From Thermoleophilaceae bacterium (lineage in GTDB: Bacteria; Actinomycetota; Thermoleophilia; Solirubrobacterales; Thermoleophilaceae), in the NCBI GenBank assembly GCA_014534235.1, contig JACVRW010000006.1:1-57030 (forward strand): 57,030 nt of DNA, read 5' to 3'. Of the stretch, positions 1 through 9,239 are shown in pieces. Both the position numbers and the translations under genes were made by a program. Within the stretch, counting starts at the first letter, position 1; every line of letters begins with the position of its first letter. The notes beneath the pieces are model-generated. The model searched no databases and was not told where the DNA came from. It worked only from the letters and a program-made list of their open reading frames with translations.

Positions 1-1260
1 CTCTATCTCGAGCTGCTTGGCCCGGCGGTCGAGGACATCGATCTCGGTCGGCATCGAGTCGATCTCGATGCGCAGACGCGACGCGGCCTCGTCGACGAGG
101 TCGATGGCCTTGTCGGGCAGCTGGCGGCCCGTGATGTAGCGGTTGGACAGGCGCACCGCCGCGACGCGCGCGCCGTCGCGGATGCGGATGCCGTGGTGCA
201 CCTCGTACCGCTCCTTGAGCCCGCGCAGGATCGCGATCGTGTCCTCGACGCTCGGCTCGTCGATGTACACCGGCTGGAAGCGACGCTCCAACGCGGCGTC
301 TTTTTCGATGTGCTTGCGATACTCGTCGAGCGTGGTCGCTCCCACCGCGCGCAGCTCGCCGCGGGCCAGCATCGGCTTCAGCATGTTGCCCGCATCAACC
401 GAGCCCTCCGCGGCGCCCGCCCCGACGATCGTGTGGAGCTCGTCCATGAACACGATCACCTGGCCCTCGGCCTGGCGGATCTCCTCGAGCACCGCCTTCA
501 TGCGGTCCTCGAACTCGCCGCGGTACTTGGAGCCGGCGACCATCGCGCCGATGTCGAGCGCGATCACGCGCCGATCACGCAGAGAGTCCGGCACGTCGCC
601 CGAGACGATCCGCTGCGCCAGCCCCTCCACGATCGCGGTCTTGCCCACACCGGGCTCGCCTATCAGCACCGGATTGTTCTTCGTGCGCCGGGAGAGGACC
701 TGGATGACCCGGCGGACCTCGTCATCGCGGCCGATGACCGGGTCGAGCTTGCCCTGTTCCGCGGCCTGAGTGAGATCCCGGCCGAACCGCTCGAGCGCCT
801 GGTACTTCTCCTCGGGGTTCTGGTCGGTCACGCGGTGAGGACCGCGCACCTGCTGGACCGCCTCCGCGAGCTGGTCGCGCGAGGCGCCGGCGTCGATCTT
901 CGGGTCGGCGGCCAGCGCGAGCAGCAGGTGCTCGGTCGAGACGTACTCGTCGCCCATGCCGCGGGCCTCCTCGTCCGCGCGGCGGAGCAGCTCTATGAGT
1001 GCGTCGCCCAGCGCCGGCGCGGCGGTGGCGTCGCCGGTGACCTTCGGCAGGGCGTCCAGCGCCTCGTTCGCCCGGCGGCGAACCCGCTCCGGGTCGGCAC
1101 CCGCACGGCGCAGGACCGGGACGACGATGCCGCCCTCCTGCTCCAGCAGCGTGACGAGGAGGTGGGGTGACGCGACCTCCGGATTGCGGCGCGCGCCGGC
1201 CAGCCGCTGAGCGGCGGCGAGGGCCTCTTGAGATTTGAGGGTAAGGCGATCAGCTTGCAT
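1..1260 (-). CDS. clpB: ClpB disaggregase, N-terminal 420 residues (runs off the window)
   Basis: AAA+ disaggregase that works with DnaK/DnaJ/GrpE to rescue aggregated protein. The visible part has the Clp N-terminal repeat domain (about residues 5-145) and most of the first AAA+ module, with Walker A GEPGVGKT at residues 201-208, Walker B ending FMDELH near residue 275, and the pore-loop stretch around GSKYRGEFE. The start is the ATG at 1260 because [15 protein letters not shown] matches the family N-terminus. No Shine-Dalgarno precedes it, and it lies only 4 nt from the operator-like element at 1265-1289, so the leader must be very short. It is the last gene of the heat-shock block but has its own promoter, as in Streptomyces. 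The C-terminal half is outside the window. Confidence 0.97.
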   Translation of the reverse strand, partial: MQADRLTLKSQEALAAAQRLAGARRNPEVASPHLLVTLLEQEGGIVVPVLRRAGADPERVRRRANEALDALPKVTGDATAAPALGDALIELLRRADEEARGMGDEYVSTEHLLLALAADPKIDAGASRDQLAEAVQQVRGPHRVTDQNPEEKYQALERFGRDLTQAAEQGKLDPVIGRDDEVRRVIQVLSRRTKNNPVLIGEPGVGKTAIVEGLAQRIVSGDVPDSLRDRRVIALDIGAMVAGSKYRGEFEDRMKAVLEEIRQAEGQVIVFMDELHTIVGAGAAEGSVDAGNMLKPMLARGELRAVGATTLDEYRKHIEKDAALERRFQPVYIDEPSVEDTIAILRGLKERYEVHHGIRIRDGARVAAVRLSNRYITGRQLPDKAIDLVDEAASRLRIEIDSMPTEIDVLDRRAKQLEIE

Positions 1261-1264
1261 AGGA

Positions 1265-1289
1265 AATCTAAGTCAGTCTATATCAGATT
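1265..1289 (-). promoter_or_regulatory. Operator-like inverted repeat overlapping the clpB promoter
   Basis: On the plus strand this reads AATCTAAG-N11-CAGATT, an imperfect inverted repeat whose arms match a second copy before dnaK (5593-5617) with the same spacing. The N11 spacer contains, on the minus strand, a TATAGA -10 candidate, so a protein bound here would cover the core promoter of clpB. HspR, encoded next door, is the obvious candidate ligand. The arms differ from the classical HAIR element (CTTGAGT-N7-ACTCAAG), so the assignment is inference. Confidence 0.6.
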
Positions 1290-1328
1290 CGGGGATACGT
1301 CTATTTATCTGGCGGACGGAACGCCGAG

Positions 1329-1793
1329 CTAGACACGTTGCCCGGGCGCACGGCCCCGCCGCCCGGAGCGCTGCGCCGCGGCGGGCGCCAGCGCCTGAGA
1401 AGGCTGCTGGTATACGACGAGCTCCCGCTTCGCCGAGCGCCGCACGCGGTCGATCTCCGCTTCGAGCTCCCTCTGGACGCGGGCGGCGGCGCGCTCCAGG
1501 CTGCGGACCCGGCGGCGCAGGCGGTCGATCTCCCGCTCGAGCTCGAAGACCTTCTCGACGCCCGCGAGGTTCATGCCGAGCTCGGTGGTGAGCTCCTGGA
1601 TGCGCCGCAGCCGCTCGACGTCCTCCTCGGAGTAGAGGCGCGTGTTCTTGGGCGAGCGCTTCGGGGTGATGAGCCCGCGCGACTCGTAGATCCGCAGCGT
1701 CTGCGGATGCATGCCGGCGAGCTCGGCGGCTACCGAGATCATGTACACGCCGCGGGAGGAATCGCGTGACTGGTCGTCGTCCCTCGTAGCCAC
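1329..1793 (-). CDS. hspR: HspR, MerR-family heat-shock repressor
   Basis: 154-residue MerR-type regulator, autoregulating repressor of dnaK operons in actinobacteria, where DnaK acts as co-repressor. The N-terminal winged helix carries the hallmark [16 protein letters not shown] followed by the wing [17 protein letters not shown] (about residues 26-62). A long Arg/Glu-rich coiled-coil helix follows (about residues 75-125), then a basic Ala/Arg tail. It begins 5 nt after the dnaJ stop, so it is the fourth gene of the dnaK-grpE-dnaJ-hspR unit. Its likely targets are the matching elements upstream of dnaK and clpB. Confidence 0.95.
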   Translation of the reverse strand: MATRDDDQSRDSSRGVYMISVAAELAGMHPQTLRIYESRGLITPKRSPKNTRLYSEEDVERLRRIQELTTELGMNLAGVEKVFELEREIDRLRRRVRSLERAAARVQRELEAEIDRVRRSAKRELVVYQQPSQALAPAAAQRSGRRGRAPGQRV

Positions 1794-1798
1794 CCGTG

Positions 1799-2893
1799 TT
1801 ACCTCGTCTGGGAGAGCAGACCCTCACGGGGATTGCCGTCGATCACGGACGCCAGCTCGTCCACCACCTCCCGCTGCTCCTTGGAGAGCGAGCGCGGGAC
1901 GTCGATCAGGAGGCGGTAGTGGATATCGCCGCGGCCCCGGCCGCCGAGCTTCGGCGGTCCCTCGCCGCGGAGGCGCTGGATCGTGCCGTGCTGCGTGCCC
2001 GGCGGGACGCGGATGCGCTTCGTGCCGGTGAGCGTCGGCACCTCGATGGTCGCGCCGCGGATCGCCTCGGGGAAGGTGATCGGCACGTCCACTTCCAGGT
2101 TGTCGCCCTTGCGGGTGAAGATCGGCGACGGGGCGACGCGCGTGACCACGTATAGGTCACCGGGTGGCCCACCGCGCGGCCCGGCCTCCCCCTTTCCGGC
2201 CAGCCGGACCCGGCTGCCGTCGCGCACGCCGGCGGGGATGTTGACGCGGTAGCGCTTGACTTGGCGCGTGCGGCCGCTGCCCTGGCACGTTGGGCAAGGG
2301 TCCTCGATCACGGTGCCGGTCCCGCCGCACTCGCCGCACGGCTGAGAGATCGAGAAGAGCCCCTGCGACTCGGCCTCGACCCCCCGCCCCTGGCAGCGCG
2401 GGCAGATCTTCGGCGAAGTGCCGGGCCTTGCGCCCGTGCCGTGGCAGGTCGGGCAGGGCGCCGACACGGGAACCGAGACGGGCACCTGCGCGCCCTCCAT
2501 GGCCTGGTCGAACGAGACATGGACCTCCGTCTCGAGGTCCCGCCCACGCTCCGGCCGCGGAGTGCGGGCGCCAGCGCGCCCGGTGGCGCCGCCGAAGAGA
2601 TCGGAGAGGATGTCCCCGAAGCCGCCGAAGCCACCGCCCGTGCGGAACGCGCCGGGGTCGAAGCCACCGCCGAAGATGCCGCCGCCCGAGTCGTAGGCCT
2701 TGCGCTTCTCCGGGTCGGAGAGGATGGAATACGCCTCCTGCACGTCCTTGAAGCGCTCCTCGGCCGCGTTGTCATCCGGGTTGCGGTCGGGGTGGTACCG
2801 GCGGGCGAGCTTGCGGTAGGCCCGCTTGATCTCCTCGTCGGAGGCCTTCTTGTCGACGCCGAGCGTCTTGTAGGGGTCCTTGACCGCGGGCAT
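1799..2893 (-). CDS. dnaJ: DnaJ (Hsp40) co-chaperone
   Basis: 364-residue type I DnaJ that delivers substrates to DnaK and stimulates its ATPase. The J domain occupies residues 5-70 with the essential HPD ([11 protein letters not shown]). A Gly/Phe-rich linker follows ([19 protein letters not shown]). The zinc-binding region has all four CxxCxGxG repeats ([32 protein letters not shown]), and the C-terminal substrate-binding beta domains are complete. The start at 2893 sits 6 nt after the grpE stop, in an operon. Length and domain order are normal for the family. Confidence 0.97.
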   Translation of the reverse strand: MPAVKDPYKTLGVDKKASDEEIKRAYRKLARRYHPDRNPDDNAAEERFKDVQEAYSILSDPEKRKAYDSGGGIFGGGFDPGAFRTGGGFGGFGDILSDLFGGATGRAGARTPRPERGRDLETEVHVSFDQAMEGAQVPVSVPVSAPCPTCHGTGARPGTSPKICPRCQGRGVEAESQGLFSISQPCGECGGTGTVIEDPCPTCQGSGRTRQVKRYRVNIPAGVRDGSRVRLAGKGEAGPRGGPPGDLYVVTRVAPSPIFTRKGDNLEVDVPITFPEAIRGATIEVPTLTGTKRIRVPPGTQHGTIQRLRGEGPPKLGGRGRGDIHYRLLIDVPRSLSKEQREVVDELASVIDGNPREGLLSQTR

Positions 2894-2899
2894 CGGAAC

Positions 2900-3574
2900 C
2901 TACCCCGAGACGACCACGCGAGCCGGACGCAGCACGGTGCCGTTGGCCTTGTAGCCCTTTTCGATCACGTCGAGCACGACGCCTGGATCGGCGCCGTCTT
3001 CGCTGCGCGTCGAGAGCGCCTCGTGCACGACGGGGTCGAAGGCCTCGCCCTTCGGATCGAACTGCTCGACGCCATTGCGCTCGAGCACCGCGATCAGCTC
3101 CGCGTGCACCAGCCGCACGCCCTCCGCCAGGTGCTGCTCACCGGGCTGAGCGGACGCGAGAGCCCGCTCGAGATTGTCGACCACCGGCAGCAGCTCGCGC
3201 ACGAGCCCGCCCTTGGCGCGCTCGCCCGCGGCCGCGGCGTCCTTGGCCGCACGCTTGCGGTAGTTCTCGAACGCGGCCTGCGTCCGGCGCGCCAAATCGA
3301 GGTACTCGGCGCGCTCGCGCTGGGCACGGGCGAGCGGGTCGTCCTGCTCGGACTGCTCCTTCTGCGCGAGGCGCTCCTCTTCGTTCGCGGCATCCTCGTC
3401 GCCGCCGGGCTCGGCGGCCTCGTTCCGCGAGGTGACCGGCTCGTCCTCCGGACGCTGGCCGGTGGCGGCCGGCCGCTCCGCGGCGACCGGCCTATCCTCG
3501 ACGTCCGTCGGCCGCTCCTCGGCGGCCGGCCGCTCCTCGGCGGTCGGCCGCCTGTGCTCTTCCGGATAATTCAT
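2900..3574 (-). CDS. grpE: GrpE nucleotide-exchange factor with repetitive N-terminal tail
   Basis: 224-residue GrpE, the dimeric ADP/ATP exchange factor for DnaK. The conserved part starts near residue 75 with a long helix (AREYLDLARRTQAAFENYRKR type) and ends with the beta domain (VRPARVVVSG). The first 65 residues are unusual: near-repeats of the type RP-AAEERP / VAAERP rich in Glu, Arg, Pro and Ala, encoded by GC-rich DNA repeats around 3440-3555. The tail is probably disordered. The gene begins 4 nt after the dnaK stop. Confidence 0.95.
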   Translation of the reverse strand: MNYPEEHRRPTAEERPAAEERPTDVEDRPVAAERPAATGQRPEDEPVTSRNEAAEPGGDEDAANEEERLAQKEQSEQDDPLARAQRERAEYLDLARRTQAAFENYRKRAAKDAAAAGERAKGGLVRELLPVVDNLERALASAQPGEQHLAEGVRLVHAELIAVLERNGVEQFDPKGEAFDPVVHEALSTRSEDGADPGVVLDVIEKGYKANGTVLRPARVVVSG

Positions 3575-3578
3575 CGGA

Positions 3579-5495
3579 CTACGCCTTCTCGTCGCCGTCG
3601 ACCACCTCGGCGTCCACGACCTCCTCCTCGGTCGAGGTGTCCGCCGACGCGCCGTCCGAGGAGCCGTTCCCGGTCGCCGCCTGGTGCTGCGCGGCCGCGG
3701 CGTACATCTGCTCGGACACCTTGTGGAAGGCGGCCTGCAGCGCCTCGGTCTTCTGCCGTAGCAGGTTGACGTCGTCGGACTCGAGATTGTCGCGCACGTC
3801 CTTGATGGCCGCCTGGATCTCCTCCTTGGCGGACGAGTCGAGCGTGTCGCCCATCTCGTTCACCTGGCGCTCCGCCTGGTAGGCGGCGTTCTCGGCGGCG
3901 TTGCGCGTCTCGACGAGCTCGCGCTGGCGCCGGTCCTCCTCGGCGTGCGCCTCGGCGTCCTTCACCATGCGCTCCACCTCCGCGTCGGAGAGGCCGGAGC
4001 CGGCCTTGATCTCGATCTTCTGCTCCTTGCCGGTGCCGAGGTCCTTCGCACCCACATTGAGGATGCCGTTTGCGTCGATGTCGAAGGTCACCTCAATCTG
4101 CGGGATGCCCCGCGGCGCCGGCGGGATGCCGGTCAGCTGGAACTTGCCGAGCGACTTGTTGTAGACGGCCATCTCGCGCTCGCCCTGGAGCACGTGCACC
4201 TCCACGCTCGGCTGGTTGTCCTCGGCCGTCGAGAAGATCTCGGACTTGCGGGTCGGGATGGTCGTGTTCCGCTCGATGAGCTTCGTCATCACGCCGCCCT
4301 TGGTCTCGATGCCGAGGGTCAGCGGAGTGACGTCGAGCAGGAGAACGTCCTTCACGTCGCCGGCCAGCACGCCGGCCTGGATCGCCGCGCCCACGGCCAC
4401 GACCTCGTCCGGGTTCACGCCCCGGTGCGGGTCCTTGCCGGTCAGCTCCTTGACCTTCTCCTGGACGGCCGGCATGCGGGTCATGCCGCCAACCAGCACA
4501 ACGTGGTTGATGTCGTCCTTGCCGACGCCGGCGTCGGACATTGCCTGCTTCGTGGGGCCGACAACGCGGTCGAGCAGGTCGGCCGTGAGCTCGTTCAGCT
4601 TCGAACGCGTGAGGCGCTGATTGAGGTGCTTCGGCACCGAGTTGACCGCCGTGATGAACGGCAGGTTTATCTGCGTCTCCTGCGCCGAGGAGAGCTCGGT
4701 CTTCGCCTTCTCGGCCTCCTGATACAGCCGCTGCAGGGCCATCTTGTCCTGCGAGAGGTCGACGCCCTCCGCCTTCTTGAACTCGCTGACGAGCCAGTCG
4801 ACGACCGCCTTGTCCCAGTTGTCGCCGCCCAAGTGGTTGTCGCCGGAGGTCGCCTTCACCTCGAAGACGCCGTCTCCGATCTCGAGCACCGACACGTCGA
4901 AAGTGCCGCCGCCGAGGTCGAACACGAGGATGGTCTGGTCGGACTCCTTGTCGAGGCCGTAGGCGAGCGACGCCGCGGTCGGCTCGTTGATGATCCTCTT
5001 GACGTCGAGCCCGGCGACCTTGCCGGCGTCCTTGGTGGCCTGGCGCTGGTCGTCGTTGAAGTAAGCGGGGACGGTGATCACCGCGCTGTCCACGGTGTCC
5101 CCGAGGTAGGCCTCGGCGTCCGCCCTCAGCTTCTGGAGGATCATCGCGCTGATCTCGGGGGGCGCAAACTCCTTACCGGCCCCGGGCACCTTCACGCGTG
5201 CGTCGCCGTTCGGGCCGGGGACGACCTCGAACGGGACGATCTTCTCCTCCTCCTTGACCTCGACCTCCTTGCGCCCCATGAAGCGCTTGATCGAGAAGAT
5301 GGTGTTCTCAGGGTTGGTGACCGCCTGGCGCTTCGCCGGGGCGCCCACCAGCCGCTCTCCGCCCTCCGTGAACGCGACCACCGACGGCGTGGTGCGCGCG
5401 CCCTCGGCGTTCTCGATCACGGTGGGCTCGCCGCCCTCGAGGACGGCCATGCACGAGTTGGTCGTGCCAAGATCGATGCCGATCGTCTTGCCCAT
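3579..5495 (-). CDS. dnaK: DnaK (Hsp70) chaperone
   Basis: 638-residue Hsp70. The start is the ATG at 5495, giving [15 protein letters not shown], the canonical N-terminus. It is preceded by a good AAGGAG ribosome-binding site. The reading frame is open much further upstream, but that part has no similarity to Hsp70. The ATPase domain shows the phosphate loop DLGTTNS, the [10 protein letters not shown] segment and the [14 protein letters not shown] motif. The substrate-binding domain and acidic [16 protein letters not shown] tail are intact. First gene of the dnaK-grpE-dnaJ-hspR operon, with a leader of about 90-100 nt downstream of the operator-like repeat at 5593-5617. Confidence 0.98.
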   Translation of the reverse strand: MGKTIGIDLGTTNSCMAVLEGGEPTVIENAEGARTTPSVVAFTEGGERLVGAPAKRQAVTNPENTIFSIKRFMGRKEVEVKEEEKIVPFEVVPGPNGDARVKVPGAGKEFAPPEISAMILQKLRADAEAYLGDTVDSAVITVPAYFNDDQRQATKDAGKVAGLDVKRIINEPTAASLAYGLDKESDQTILVFDLGGGTFDVSVLEIGDGVFEVKATSGDNHLGGDNWDKAVVDWLVSEFKKAEGVDLSQDKMALQRLYQEAEKAKTELSSAQETQINLPFITAVNSVPKHLNQRLTRSKLNELTADLLDRVVGPTKQAMSDAGVGKDDINHVVLVGGMTRMPAVQEKVKELTGKDPHRGVNPDEVVAVGAAIQAGVLAGDVKDVLLLDVTPLTLGIETKGGVMTKLIERNTTIPTRKSEIFSTAEDNQPSVEVHVLQGEREMAVYNKSLGKFQLTGIPPAPRGIPQIEVTFDIDANGILNVGAKDLGTGKEQKIEIKAGSGLSDAEVERMVKDAEAHAEEDRRQRELVETRNAAENAAYQAERQVNEMGDTLDSSAKEEIQAAIKDVRDNLESDDVNLLRQKTEALQAAFHKVSEQMYAAAAQHQAATGNGSSDGASADTSTEEEVVDAEVVDGDEKA

Positions 5496-5592
5496 CCGTT
5501 GTTGCTCCTTGTCCGCTTGCTTGTCGAGTTGGAGGGAGCCCGTCGTCTCGCTTGGTCTCCGAGCTCGGCGGGCATCCCGAGCTACATTAGGA

Positions 5593-5617
5593 AATCTAAG
5601 CGCGAGTATGGCAGATT
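5593..5617 (-). promoter_or_regulatory. Operator-like inverted repeat overlapping the dnaK promoter
   Basis: Second copy of the AATCTAAG-N11-CAGATT element found at clpB. Outside the shared arms the two spacers differ, except that both hold an ATA-core -10 candidate (here CATACT on the minus strand). The flanking AGG on the plus strand is also shared, giving a 13-nt identical block TAGGAAATCTAAG at both sites. It marks the start of the dnaK operon transcript and is a candidate HspR site. Confidence 0.6.
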
Positions 5618-5691
5618 TTTCGCCAGCCGCCAAGCAGTGCGGACATTTTCCAGCCGTCCTGCTCCAGGCGAGGCTCTCGGATGGTCGGCCA

Positions 5692-5704
5692 GCGAAGGCT
5701 TCGC
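5692..5704. repeat. Short perfect palindrome in the dnaK / membrane-protein intergenic region
   Basis: GCGAAG-G-CTTCGC lies in the roughly 200 nt between the dnaK promoter and the divergent gene at 5819. I see no gene in this stretch. The palindrome may be a minor operator or chance. Nothing recognisable as a CIRCE element is present. Confidence 0.3.
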
Positions 5705-5806
5705 GTAGTCCGCGGCGGCCTTCCGCGCGCACTGATCACTCCGACCACTGCCAGGTGACCGGCCCCCACGAGCGGTCCGCCCGCGCGGATCCTCGCGCAC
5801 GCGGGC

Positions 5807-5812
5807 TATGGT
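5807..5812 (+). promoter_or_regulatory. Leaderless -10 element (TATGGT) for the gene at 5819
   Basis: TATGGT ends 6 nt before the GTG start, with no Shine-Dalgarno between. One of eleven TAnnnT hexamers at this spacing in the window. Confidence 0.5.
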
Positions 5813-5818
5813 TCCCGC

Positions 5819-6745
5819 GTGTTCGCTCCCGTCGCGTCCGCGGCGAGCGCGGCCGAGGGACTGGCCGGTGCGGTAGCCCACGCCCACGTCGGGTGGCTCG
5901 TTGCCGCGGTGTGCCTTCACGTGGCGGGCCAGCTCTCACGAGGGTTTGCCTGGGGCGCGGTGCTCGCTGCCGCGTGGCCGGACCTCTCCGCTCGACGGGC
6001 ATGCGCATGGCACGTGTGCGGCGCCGGCTTCACCGGCGTGCTGTCCCCCCGGGGCGGTGACCTCGTACGCATCGGCCTCGCCAAGCGGGAGCTGCGGGAG
6101 GCCAGCTGGCCGGCGCTGGCAGGGACGCTCGCGGTCGAGGGCTCATTCGAGCTTGCCTCCGGGGTCGTGCTGATGCTCCTGGCCGTCGGCGTGGGCGTCG
6201 GCGGACTCCACGCGCCGCCCCCCGCACTCATCGCGACCCTCCTCCTGGCGGGCACGGTCGTCGCCCTGCTGGCGCGCCGCTCTCGCCGGCTGACGCGGGC
6301 GGTGAGTGAGCTCCGGCGCGGCCTCGCGGCGGTGCGGGACCCCCGCCGGTTCATCCGGCAGGTGCTCCCATGGCAGATCGCGGGACGGCTCCTCCGGCTC
6401 GCCAGCCTCGGTTGCTTCCTATGCGCGTTCGAGCTGCCGGCTGCCCCGGCGGTGATCGTCGCGGCGAGCGTCACACAGGGGTCGGGCAGGATGCTTCCGA
6501 TCCCCGGAGCCGGGACAGCGGCTGCTGCTGCCGCTCTGCTCGCGATCCTGCCCGTCGCGGCCGGGCACCCGGTCGACGCGAGTGCGGTGGGCGCGCTCGC
6601 GATCACCCAGCCTGCGGTGCTGACGCTGGTCGGGATCACACTGTCGCTCGTGCTGCTGACGGTCTTGGTGGGCGCGCGGACGCCGAGGGCGCTGCTCAGC
6701 GCGGCTCGCTCGCTCGCCCCGCAGCCAGTCGGCGTGAAGTCGTAG
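5819..6745 (+). CDS. YbhN/LPG-synthase-TM-like integral membrane protein (flippase-like)
   Basis: 308-residue hydrophobic protein with about seven or eight membrane segments, resembling the lysylphosphatidylglycerol synthetase transmembrane family (YbhN/AglD-like). Diagnostic is the cytoplasmic motif around SPRGGDLVRIGLAKREL (about residues 76-92), corresponding to the conserved G-x-GD-x-x-R of that family. A glycine/proline-rich loop (GSGRMLPIPGAGTAAAAAA) near residue 225 is also typical. The family is linked to lipid or polyprenol-glycolipid handling, but no exact substrate can be read from sequence. The GTG start is preceded directly by a TATGGT -10 element. It is divergent from dnaK and seems unrelated to it. 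Confidence 0.7.
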   Translation: MFAPVASAASAAEGLAGAVAHAHVGWLVAAVCLHVAGQLSRGFAWGAVLAAAWPDLSARRACAWHVCGAGFTGVLSPRGGDLVRIGLAKRELREASWPALAGTLAVEGSFELASGVVLMLLAVGVGVGGLHAPPPALIATLLLAGTVVALLARRSRRLTRAVSELRRGLAAVRDPRRFIRQVLPWQIAGRLLRLASLGCFLCAFELPAAPAVIVAASVTQGSGRMLPIPGAGTAAAAAALLAILPVAAGHPVDASAVGALAITQPAVLTLVGITLSLVLLTVLVGARTPRALLSAARSLAPQPVGVKS

Positions 6746-6813
6746 CGGAGCCCCAATCGTGGCGACGGTCGACGCGGCGCCCCCCGATACGGCCGCGTGA
6801 GCCGGCAGTCACG

Positions 6814-6903
6814 CCAGGCCTGCGCGAGCAGGAAGCAGTTGAGTGCGACGATGGACGTGGCGACGACGCATGCGAGCGCGGTCGTCGCGCCGCCATCCGG
6901 GAC
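6814..6903 (-). pseudogene. Possible remnant resembling the last helix of an Nramp transporter
   Basis: Directly after the stop of the gene at 6904, the same minus-strand frame reads a hydrophobic helix ending VATSIVALNCFLLAQAW. This resembles the C-terminal helix of Nramp/MntH metal transporters (pattern ALNxxLLxQ). No start codon, no other Nramp motif and only about 30 residues are present, so it may be chance. Confidence 0.2.
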
Positions 6904-8352
6904 TCAGCCGGCGAAGCTGATCGCGTAACCCACCGAGGCGACGCATACGACGGCCACCCCCGCGTAGTCCCAGCGCGCCCGAAGGTCCGGGGGTCGGGCG
7001 AAGAGCCCGAGCGCCAGCAGTACGAAAGGGTCGAAGTACTTCTGGTACACGAGCCGTACCGGCAGCGCCGCGATGAGGAACGCGGCCAGGTAGACGGCCG
7101 GGAGCGAGCCGAAACCGGCGCGGCGGACGAGCAGCAGCGCCGCCACGCAGCCGAGCGGGACGAGCAGCCAGAAGACGAGCGACGAGCCGAGCGCCACCGG
7201 GGCGCGGGCGGAGATCTTCCAGAGATACCCGGCGTCGCCGGCCTGCCCGGGGACGATCGGCTGGTAGGCGAGCGGGGAGACGGCGAGCAGCAGGATCCCC
7301 ACGGCCACGGCGATGGCGAGTTGGACGCCGACGGGTGATGCCGCGCCGGATCGCAGCAGTCCTGCGAGGTCTCCGCGGCCAGCGGCCGGGCGGCCGCAGC
7401 GGGCGCCCGAGGATCGCGCCGCGCCGCCCGCGGTGACCGACGACCGCGTCGACCCGCCGGGGGTGCGCCACGCCAGCGCACGGCGCGCCAGGCCGGGACC
7501 GAAGATGCAAGCCGCGTACGCGCCGAGGACCGCGACCGTGAAGCCGACCGTGCGCAGCGTCAGCGCGTCGCGGCCGACGCCGGGCCGGTCGGTGCAGAGG
7601 CCGCACGACGCCGGATCCGCGCTGGGTGGCACGAGCCCTCCCCACTCGACCACGAGCGCGGCAAGCGGGACAAGCGCAACGCCGAGCAGCGCCGCAGCGG
7701 CGCCGCGGCGGGGGAGCGGCGCCGGGCTCCGCGCTAAGAACCAGGCGGCGACCAGCACGAGCCAGAGGAACGCCTGACGCGTGAGCACAGCGCCGGCGAT
7801 CCACAGGCAGGCGGTGGCGAACGTGACGAGCGAACCGTCGCCGCGAAAGCGGTCGATGCGCTCGAGCGCGAGTAGGGCGAAGAGGATCGCCAGGTTGTCG
7901 GTGAGGAGCGTGAACGAGGCCCCGAAGAAGTAGGGCGAGAGCACGAACACGACCGTCAGCGCGAACGCCTGCCACGGCTCGAGCGGCGTGGCGCGCCGCA
8001 GCAGGCGAAGGAGCGCCAGGGCGGCCCCGTAGGAGAACGCGACGTTCAGCAGTCGCAGCTTCCAGAGCTCGAACCCGACGAGCTCTCCCCACGCGACCGT
8101 GAGCAGGTGGTAGAGCGGGGTCTGGGCCGACGGGTAGCTCGAGAAGTCGAGCCGCTCCGAGAGCTGGAGGATCGTCGGCAGCTGGTAGACGCGGGCGTCG
8201 CTCCCGTGGAAGGTGTCGATCTCCACGGTCAGCCCCTTGAGCACCGCGATGCCGACCAGGAACGGAATCGCCAGGAGCACCGGGAAGAGCCACCCGGGCG
8301 CCGCGCCGAGGGCGGCACGGGACCGAGCGGCCGCGGTGGCGGCGCCGGTCAT
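6904..8352 (-). CDS. Multi-pass membrane protein, glycosyltransferase-39/ArnT-like
   Basis: 482-residue polytopic membrane protein with about 10-12 hydrophobic segments. After the first helix comes a periplasmic loop with acidic residues (VEIDTFHGSDARVYQLP, residues about 43-60), and then LSSYPSAQTPLYHL-like sequence. This layout recalls GT-C family lipid-linked sugar transferases, which carry catalytic acids in the first loop. The true start is the ATG at 8352, in a 4-nt ATGA overlap with the preceding EamA gene; open sequence further upstream belongs to other genes. A Ser/Gly/Arg-rich insertion around residues 290-325 is likely a flexible loop. Sugar donor and acceptor are unknown. Confidence 0.6.
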   Translation of the reverse strand: MTGAATAAARSRAALGAAPGWLFPVLLAIPFLVGIAVLKGLTVEIDTFHGSDARVYQLPTILQLSERLDFSSYPSAQTPLYHLLTVAWGELVGFELWKLRLLNVAFSYGAALALLRLLRRATPLEPWQAFALTVVFVLSPYFFGASFTLLTDNLAILFALLALERIDRFRGDGSLVTFATACLWIAGAVLTRQAFLWLVLVAAWFLARSPAPLPRRGAAAALLGVALVPLAALVVEWGGLVPPSADPASCGLCTDRPGVGRDALTLRTVGFTVAVLGAYAACIFGPGLARRALAWRTPGGSTRSSVTAGGAARSSGARCGRPAAGRGDLAGLLRSGAASPVGVQLAIAVAVGILLLAVSPLAYQPIVPGQAGDAGYLWKISARAPVALGSSLVFWLLVPLGCVAALLLVRRAGFGSLPAVYLAAFLIAALPVRLVYQKYFDPFVLLALGLFARPPDLRARWDYAGVAVVCVASVGYAISFAG

Positions 8353-9239
8353 CCCTCCGGGAGCGGTCGCGGTGGGCGGAACCGCGGCACGACCTCGACC
8401 GCGACGATCGACGCCATGATCAGCGCCGCGCCGAGCCACCCGGTGGCGGTCAGGCGCTCGTCGTTCAAGAGCCAGCCGAACAGCCCGGCGAAGGCGGGCT
8501 CCGAGGCCAGGATCAGCGCGGTCCGGGCCGGCGGCGCGTGCTGCTGCGCGAACGACTGGACGAAGAACCCGAGCGCGCTCGCCACGAGGGAGGTCACGAT
8601 CAGCGCCGACCATACGGTCCCGCCTTCGGGCGGCTCGAGCTGCCCGGCGACCGCGGCGATCGCGAGGCAGGTGAAGCCGACCACGCCGAGCTGAACCGCG
8701 AGGAGCGCGCCGACGTGGAAGCGCGCCACCGCCCTCGCCGTAGCGAGGATGTGTGCCGCGAGCGAGATTGCGCAGAGGAAAACTAGCCCGTCGCCGCGCA
8801 GGTTGAACTCGCCGCCGGCCCCGGAGAGCAGCCACAGCCCGAGCATCGAGACGCCGGCCGCGACCCAAGCGAGGCTCGGAATCCGCTGCCGCAGGAAGAT
8901 CGCGCCGAGTATCGGGGTGAGCACGACGAAAAGGCCGGTGATGAACCCGGTGTTGGATGCGCTCGTCTCCTCGAGGCCGAGCGTTTGGAAGATGTATCCG
9001 CCCGTCAGGAAGACACCCATCACGACGCCCGCGCGCCGGCCCTCGCCGGGGAGCGCGCGGAGCTGCCGGTGGAAGATAACCGCGACGATCAGCGCCGCGG
9101 GGATGAAGCGGTAGGCCAGGAACGCCATCGTCGGCAGGAGCGCGATCGCGTCCTGGACCATCACGAACGTGAGGCCCCAAACGGAGGCGATCGCGACGAG
9201 CGAGAGCTCGGCCAGGCGCCGCAACGCGGTCTCGCTCAT
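8349..9239 (-). CDS. EamA/DMT-family transporter
   Basis: 296-residue inner-membrane protein of the drug/metabolite transporter superfamily, with ten predicted helices in two EamA repeats (roughly residues 10-140 and 155-285). Typical signatures are ASVWGLTFVMVQ in helix 1, AYRFIPAALI in helix 2 and the repeat-end ETSASNTGFITGLFVVLTPILGA. The second repeat has ARTALILASEPAFAGLFGWLL. The start is the ATG at 9239, in an ATGA overlap with the nth stop, so it is translationally coupled to nth. Substrate is unknown; members export amino acids, metabolites or drugs. Confidence 0.85.
   Translation of the reverse strand: MSETALRRLAELSLVAIASVWGLTFVMVQDAIALLPTMAFLAYRFIPAALIVAVIFHRQLRALPGEGRRAGVVMGVFLTGGYIFQTLGLEETSASNTGFITGLFVVLTPILGAIFLRQRIPSLAWVAAGVSMLGLWLLSGAGGEFNLRGDGLVFLCAISLAAHILATARAVARFHVGALLAVQLGVVGFTCLAIAAVAGQLEPPEGGTVWSALIVTSLVASALGFFVQSFAQQHAPPARTALILASEPAFAGLFGWLLNDERLTATGWLGAALIMASIVAVEVVPRFRPPRPLPEG

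Noticed and set aside
3945-5708. Long open plus-strand frame opposite dnaK
   Set aside because: It is the antisense of a well-conserved Hsp70 gene; such frames are expected at this GC content.
5496-5818. CIRCE/HrcA element before dnaK
   Set aside because: No TTAGCACTC-N9-GAGTGCTAA-like sequence found; the block is HspR-type.
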